DNA of 8,942 nt. It comes from Clostridia bacterium. GTDB lineage: Bacteria; Bacillota; Clostridia; HGM11514. Positions 5,218 through 8,942 of this stretch are shown here, piece by piece. The stretch spans positions 1 to 8,942 of the forward strand of contig CAAENE010000086.1 in NCBI GenBank assembly GCA_900757255.1, in the 5' to 3' direction. The notes below the pieces were generated by a model. That model made no database searches and was not told the DNA's origin. It saw only the letters and a list, made by a program, of their open reading frames with translations. A program made the position numbers and the translations under genes. Within the stretch, counting starts at the first letter, position 1. The number at the start of each line of letters is the position of its first letter.

Positions 5218-7440
5218 TTAACAGCCTTCATTATCTCTTATCCACTGTTCAAATTCCTGCATCGGTAATGGCTTTGAATAGACATATCCCTGTACCATAT
5301 CACATCCAATTTCGCGCAGAGAGTCAAGCTGGGAGGCTGATTCAATGCCTTCCGCTACTGTTTGTATATGCAGTTTTTTAGTTAAGTTCACAATCGCTTC
5401 AACAACCCATTTTGCACGTTTTGCAGTTTCATCCGCGAAAAAACTACGATCAAGCTTAACTGTATCAACATCAAACTCACTTAACAGGCTCAGGGAGGAA
5501 TAACCGAAACCAAAGTCGTCCAGGGAACAATGGAAACCAGCCTTATGCACTTGATCCACCATATTTTTAACGTAAGAAATTTCCCCTCCGTCAAAAATGA
5601 TGGATTCTGTCATCTCCAGTTCAATGAAACCATCCGGAATCTGATACTTATTTTTAATTGCTTCAAATTTCGATAAAAAATCCCCATTTTTAAAATGCTG
5701 CCGTGAAAGGTTGACGGAGATAGGAAAAATAACATCTCCATTTCTAATCCGCTGATTGATAAAACGGCAGACCTGTTCGAAAACAAATAAATCCAATTTG
5801 CAGATGGTACCATTTTTTTCAAAAACGGGAATAAAATCGGACGGGAATATCATCCCTCTGTCGGGATGCTCCCAGCGTATCAGCGCTTCCGCACCGCCGA
5901 TTTTACCATCGCTAAGCCTCACTTTAGGCTGAAAATATACTTTGAAGTCTCCGTTTTTGAGGGATGCTTCCATAATGTTGGCCAAATCTTGTTCCATCTG
6001 AAGCTTTTGTATCAGAGTTTCGTCATAGAAGAAACAGCTGTCCCCTTTTTCCTCAGGCTTGTTTTTACGCGCAATATTGGCAAAGTCAATCATCGTTGTA
6101 ACATCAAGCTTCGTATCGCTAATCAAATAGGCGCCCAAAGAAATATTAAGATGATAAGGAATCGACGTATTTTTATTAAAGCTATTTACCTGCTGTCTGA
6201 TTCTATTCAATCTTTCTTGGAGGTCTTGCTGAGAATCAGCTCTCAAACACAGGTTAAAATTGTCCGCCTCTGAGCGGGCAGCCAGCTCTCCAAAATCCAG
6301 ATTTCTTTTTATAACATTGTACATATGCCGAAGCGTTTTATCGCCCTCATCGTGTCCAAACTTTGCATTAATTAATTTAAAGGACTTCATGTTCAGTGAG
6401 ACCATGTAATAAGAAGACGGCGGAGCGGACTGAATCAGCTGTTCAGCCCTTTGCCGAAAACGGTAAATATTCATATCGCCGGTTACAGGGTCAACATAGG
6501 CAACCTTCTCTATTTCGCGCTGATATCTCTTTACACTCAGCACCGTAGCCGCAATGATAATAATAAAAGTAAAAATAGTCAAAAACGCAATCAAAAAAGT
6601 AGATAGGAGATATCTGTCAGTTCCGCTGGAAATAAAGTCCGACGGAACAATCGTCAGCAGCGCCCACTCATAAGATTTCAGGGCGTTATAGGACATTAAA
6701 ACCTTATTACCGTCTACCGTTGTAAAGAAAAGCTGTCCGTCCTGCCGGTTTTTAATAGCTTCTTCCATCTGGGCAATATTCTCAATTAATTCCTGATCCT
6801 TATTTTTCTGGAAAACATCTTCCAAGGCAAAGAAAAATTTTAAATCTTTAGGTGAAATAATAACATTACAGTCAAGGTCAATGATACAGGAAACTCCATT
6901 TCCGCCAAAGCCGTTGCTCTCAATGAGTGTTTGCATCTTATTTTTATCAATAATTCCGACAATAATCCCAGTAATTGTTCCATCCTGTTTATACGGTTGT
7001 GTATATAGAATATTCTGCCCGTCAAGATACGAAATGCCGTGTGAACCTTCTGCTGCCTGTGTGAAAGCGCTAAATTCTGCAATATTCTTGACTGATCCGT
7101 CACAAAAACGGACATTTCCGCTCATATCGGCTAATCCCAGAGAAGTGAATACCACAAAATCTTTTTTACTGTTTAAAAATGCCATTTGTGTATCAAAAGA
7201 TTCCCTTTTGCTAAGGCTGTCTGCCAGAGAGGTCAATTCATTCATTGCATTTTTCAGCCTGGTATCAATTTCCTGCGCCATCTGATAAGCAACATCGTTT
7301 ACATATGCTTTCGTGGTTCCCTGAATGACCGCCTGTAATCTGGCAGCATTAATTATAGTAGCAGCAGAAGCGAGCAGAACTAAAATTACAATCACAATCG
7401 TTAATACCCGCTTGGGTTTGGAATAAATTTGTTTTTCCAT
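5218..7440 (-). CDS. Membrane-bound Cache-GGDEF-EAL protein, probable cyclic-di-GMP phosphodiesterase
   Basis: A 740-residue signalling protein likely to break down cyclic di-GMP at the inner face of the membrane in response to an outside ligand. Layout: TM1 (about 11-32), extracellular Cache-type sensor (35-275), TM2 (278-301), GGDEF domain (about 312-470), EAL domain (about 482-735). The GGDEF site reads R-S-E-A-D-N-F (391-395 for the five key positions) and the first metal Asp is Asn350, so cyclase activity is probably lost. The EAL domain keeps EALIRW (Glu518), Asn577, Glu609, the DDFG pair Asp641-Asp642, Lys662, Glu697 and Gln717, so hydrolysis is expected. One loop residue differs (DDFGFG for DDFGTG). 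ATG at 7440 follows AAAGGA at a somewhat long spacing of about 11. It is the first gene of an operon with the secreted stalk protein. The ligand is unknown. Confidence 0.92.
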   Translation of the reverse strand: MEKQIYSKPKRVLTIVIVILVLLASAATIINAARLQAVIQGTTKAYVNDVAYQMAQEIDTRLKNAMNELTSLADSLSKRESFDTQMAFLNSKKDFVVFTSLGLADMSGNVRFCDGSVKNIAEFSAFTQAAEGSHGISYLDGQNILYTQPYKQDGTITGIIVGIIDKNKMQTLIESNGFGGNGVSCIIDLDCNVIISPKDLKFFFALEDVFQKNKDQELIENIAQMEEAIKNRQDGQLFFTTVDGNKVLMSYNALKSYEWALLTIVPSDFISSGTDRYLLSTFLIAFLTIFTFIIIIAATVLSVKRYQREIEKVAYVDPVTGDMNIYRFRQRAEQLIQSAPPSSYYMVSLNMKSFKLINAKFGHDEGDKTLRHMYNVIKRNLDFGELAARSEADNFNLCLRADSQQDLQERLNRIRQQVNSFNKNTSIPYHLNISLGAYLISDTKLDVTTMIDFANIARKNKPEEKGDSCFFYDETLIQKLQMEQDLANIMEASLKNGDFKVYFQPKVRLSDGKIGGAEALIRWEHPDRGMIFPSDFIPVFEKNGTICKLDLFVFEQVCRFINQRIRNGDVIFPISVNLSRQHFKNGDFLSKFEAIKNKYQIPDGFIELEMTESIIFDGGEISYVKNMVDQVHKAGFHCSLDDFGFGYSSLSLLSEFDVDTVKLDRSFFADETAKRAKWVVEAIVNLTKKLHIQTVAEGIESASQLDSLREIGCDMVQGYVYSKPLPMQEFEQWIRDNEGC

Positions 7441-7478
7441 TACGAAACAAATCCTTTATACAAATTACTGTTAACCGC

Positions 7479-7507
7479 ATTATATCGTTTTTTTACGCAC
7501 AATGCAA
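7479..7507 (-). promoter_or_regulatory. Promoter of the EAL/stalk-protein operon
   Basis: -10 TATAAT (7484..7479, perfect) and -35 TTGCAT (7507..7502, two mismatches), 17-base spacer. Expected start near 7472, leader about 31 bases. This leaves no room for a riboswitch in front of the phosphodiesterase gene. Confidence 0.7.
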
Positions 7508-7513
7508 TACTTG

Positions 7514-7521
7514 TTCCGGAA
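7514..7521. promoter_or_regulatory. Small palindrome between divergent promoters
   Basis: TTCCGGAA, a perfect 8-bp palindrome, lies in the 22 bases separating the two -35 boxes of the divergent promoters. It could be a shared operator, but such a short palindrome may occur by chance. Confidence 0.25.
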
Positions 7522-7529
7522 ATGATAGC

Positions 7530-7558
7530 TTGTACCTTTTGTTTTTTTTTGATACAAT
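7530..7558 (+). promoter_or_regulatory. Promoter of the DUF1848-DUF951 operon
   Basis: -35 TTGTAC (7530-7535) and -10 TACAAT (7553-7558) with a 17-base spacer. The spacer contains a run of nine T (7542-7550). Expected start near 7565, leaving about 55 bases of leader before the ATG at 7620. Confidence 0.65.
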
Positions 7559-7619
7559 AAATATACAGCAAGCCGTTAAGCGGCATATGCCTAATGATTA
7601 AGAAACGAAAGGAAATAGT

Positions 7620-8537
7620 ATGATTATCAGCGCAAGCCGCCGGACAGATATCCCCTGCTTTTATACAGAGTGGTTCATCAATCGGATGAAGGAAGGATAT
7701 GCCCTGTCCCAGAATCCGATGAATCCTGCACAGATCAGTAGAATCCCATTCGATCCTGAATTAGCAGACTGCATTGTTTTTTGGACAAAGGACCCGCATC
7801 CCATGCTGGATAAGCTTTCCTATATTTCAGCAAAAGGATACAACTACTATTTTCAGTTTACCCTGACGCCCTATGGCAGGGAAATGGAACCCAACCTGCG
7901 CAAAAAGCCTGAAATTCTCCACACCTTTCAACAATTGAGTAAAATGATAGGACCAGAGCGGGTTATCTGGCGGTACGACCCGATTATCCTGAATGAATTT
8001 TATTCTATGGAATATCATAAAACAAATTTTGCCCGGATATGCAATCGGCTGGAGGGGCGGACGAGGGTGTGTATTATCAGCTTTGTTGATCTATACCGTA
8101 AAATGGAAAAAACCGTTGATTTCCGTACAGCGTCTGTAAATGAAATGCAGGAGCTTGCCCTGCTTTTACAGCAGTATGCCGCACAAAAGGGAATCATTGT
8201 GAAAACTTGCTGTGAAGGCCTTCCTGGTATCCCCTCCTCTGCCTGTATCGACAAAGAGCTGATAGAATCCATCTGCGGTTATGAGATAACAGAAAAAAAG
8301 GATTCCGGGCAGCGCAAATACTGTAACTGCGTAAAAGCTTATGATATCGGCGTATACCATACCTGCAAAAACGGCTGCCGTTACTGTTATGCCAATTCAA
8401 GCCCTGAGCGTGCCGTTCAAAATTTCGCAGAGCATGACCCGGCTTCTCCGTTATTATCGGGCAAACCGGCCGGAACGATATCAGTTCCAGCCATCATAAA
8501 AAATACCAAGCAACTCAAAATAAAGGGGGTAGATTAA
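7620..8537 (+). CDS. DUF1848 family protein with C-terminal CX3CX2C motif
   Basis: A 305-residue cytoplasmic protein that I recognise as DUF1848 (PF08902) from its opening MIISASRRTDIP, the NPMNP segment and CIVFWTKDPHPML. No function is established for the family that I know of. The C-terminal part holds a cysteine-rich block: Cys235 and Cys237 (CNC), then DIGVYHTC with Cys249, Cys253 and Cys256 (CKNGCRYCYAN). The last three have the CX3CX2C spacing of radical-SAM iron-sulphur sites, but at the C-terminus instead of near the N-terminus. Further cysteines are at 197, 198, 209 and 219. A metal or iron-sulphur cluster is inferred, not proven. The ATG at 7620 has AAAGGA six bases upstream. It is followed after a single base by the DUF951 gene and shares a divergent promoter region with the EAL gene. 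Confidence 0.9.
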   Translation: MIISASRRTDIPCFYTEWFINRMKEGYALSQNPMNPAQISRIPFDPELADCIVFWTKDPHPMLDKLSYISAKGYNYYFQFTLTPYGREMEPNLRKKPEILHTFQQLSKMIGPERVIWRYDPIILNEFYSMEYHKTNFARICNRLEGRTRVCIISFVDLYRKMEKTVDFRTASVNEMQELALLLQQYAAQKGIIVKTCCEGLPGIPSSACIDKELIESICGYEITEKKDSGQRKYCNCVKAYDIGVYHTCKNGCRYCYANSSPERAVQNFAEHDPASPLLSGKPAGTISVPAIIKNTKQLKIKGVD

Positions 8538-8538
8538 A

Positions 8539-8712
8539 ATGGATTTGAGCAGCGGAATGGTGGTACAGCTAAAGAAAAAGCACCCCTGCGGAAGCGATAC
8601 CTGGAAAATATTAAGGATTGCACAGGACGCTAAAATACAATGCCAGGGCTGCGGCGCGTTCGTCATGATTCCCCGCGAAAAGCTTGCAAAAGCGGTAAAA
8701 AAAGTGCGATAA
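8539..8712 (+). CDS. DUF951 family small protein
   Basis: A 57-residue protein recognised as DUF951 (PF06107) from the pattern M-D-L...V-V-Q-L-K-K-x-H-P-C-G near the start, a Trp22-centred strand, then CQGCG and VMIPREKL, ending in a Lys-rich tail. Cys17, Cys35 and Cys38 are arranged like part of a small zinc-ribbon or knuckle; the function is unknown. The ATG at 8539 lies one base after the DUF1848 stop (TAA-A-ATG), and AAAGGGGG sits nine bases upstream inside the end of that gene. The two are therefore one operon with coupled translation. The length equals the family norm, so it is complete although very short. Confidence 0.9.
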   Translation: MDLSSGMVVQLKKKHPCGSDTWKILRIAQDAKIQCQGCGAFVMIPREKLAKAVKKVR

Positions 8713-8751
8713 AAAAATGGATTCATTGATTTAGCCAATGAATCCATTTTT
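8713..8751. terminator. Bidirectional hairpin terminator
   Basis: A 16-bp perfect stem (8713-8728 with 8736-8751; core ATGGATTCATTG) and a 7-base loop begins right after the DUF951 stop. The plus strand ends in five T. On the minus strand the same hairpin is followed by seven T counting from the stem base, so it can also stop a transcript coming leftward from the structured region at 8765-8942. Confidence 0.9.
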
Positions 8752-8764
8752 AAGATATATATTT

Positions 8765-8942
8765 ATAACCTCGCTAAGATGTGACCAAGGGGTCAGACCC
8801 TCCCCCGCCTCGCGAGAAGGCGGGTTCCGCTTCACATAGCAAGTAGCGGGCATATATCCCCCGCTTCGCGAGGTTGACGCGTACCCGTTAGGGTGAACGC
8901 CATTTACGATGGCTACTCCGCCTAAGCTCATACCTTGCTAAA
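8765..8942 (-). ncRNA. Putative structured RNA or small mobile element end, partial; possibly HEARO/OMEGA-like scaffold
   Basis: This GC-rich stretch interrupts AT-rich flanks and is dense in complementary arms. Hairpins seen: 8782-8786 with 8791-8795 (TGACC/GGTCA); 8804-8810 with 8818-8824 (7 bp); 8846-8850 with 8860-8864 (5 bp); 8883-8886 with 8891-8894 (4 bp, tetraloop); 8899-8903 with 8909-8913 (5 bp). Two long-range helices are also present: 8767-8774 with 8868-8875 (8 bp, extendable by three pairs past a mismatch) and 8837-8843 with 8934-8940 (7 bp). These two cross, which makes a pseudoknot. The minus strand is chosen because it ends at a good T-tract terminator and because its words (GGAGTAGCC, then TTCACCC and GGGTACGCG) recall HEARO/OMEGA RNAs of IscB/IsrB elements. 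That likeness is from memory and unchecked. A 66-codon open frame here is judged an accident of the RNA. No nuclease gene follows, so it would be an orphan copy; the other end lies outside the window. Confidence 0.45.

Noticed and set aside
5202..5231. Upstream ATG (5231) giving a 10-residue longer secreted protein
   Set aside because: It would start inside the preceding gene and put a Lys/Arg-rich stretch before the signal peptide; the ATG at 5201 has a strong AGGAGG at normal spacing.
7441..7478. Cyclic-di-GMP riboswitch in front of the EAL gene
   Set aside because: The predicted leader is only about 31 bases, far too short for a GEMM-type aptamer, and no such fold is visible.
8731..8931. 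Minus-strand 66-codon open frame over the right-hand structured region
   Set aside because: Its codons follow the hairpin arms, it runs into the terminator hairpin, and the composition is that of a structured RNA, so it is more likely an accidental frame.
8713..8942. Complete IscB/IsrB or IS200/IS605 element
   Set aside because: No nuclease or transposase reading frame and no defined element end or insertion-site duplication can be seen; only an RNA-like portion is supported.
1..8942. CRISPR array, tRNA or rRNA genes
   Set aside because: No regularly spaced direct repeats, no cloverleaf with T-loop signature and no ribosomal RNA segments were found on either strand by eye.

Overview
This window looks like the chromosome of a low-to-moderate GC Clostridia-type Firmicute. 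The evidence is strong AGGAGG-type ribosome binding sites, sigma-A-like promoters, a YitT-family membrane protein, a DUF951 protein, a copper-amine-oxidase-N-type stalk protein and an HPr that keeps both His15 and Ser46. No genus can be named from the sequence alone.

Positions 1-2999 (minus strand) hold a PTS operon. A 663-residue PRD/EIIB-like/EIIA transcription regulator of the MtlR/ManR class is followed by ptsH (HPr) and then ptsI (Enzyme I, cut by the left edge). The genes are tightly packed, with a ribosome binding site overlapping the preceding stop codon or lying inside the preceding gene. A perfect 9-bp inverted repeat brackets the -10 box of the operon promoter. The regulator has lost three of the four histidines normally phosphorylated in its PRDs, and the Enzyme I phosphohistidine signature is slightly atypical.

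Positions 3160-4159 (minus) hold one monocistronic YitT-family membrane protein. It has a near-consensus promoter, a likely TTG start and a terminator built on a perfect 22-bp palindrome.

Positions 4215-7507 (minus) hold a two-gene operon. The first gene is a membrane-anchored Cache-GGDEF-EAL protein with a degenerate GGDEF site and an apparently intact EAL phosphodiesterase site. The second is a secreted protein with two stalk repeats and a C-terminal part I do not recognise. A strong hairpin terminator closes the operon.

Positions 7530-8751 (plus) are transcribed divergently from that operon. They encode a DUF1848 protein with a C-terminal CX3CX2C motif and, one base later, a 57-residue DUF951 protein, followed by a hairpin terminator that works in both directions.

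Positions 8765-8942 (running off the right edge) are GC-rich and full of hairpins, unlike their surroundings. Read on the minus strand, two long-range helices cross to form a pseudoknot. This is probably the end of a structured RNA or small mobile element. It reminds me of the HEARO/OMEGA RNA scaffolds of IscB/IsrB elements, but no nuclease gene is present here. It is the best candidate in the window for something uncharacterised.
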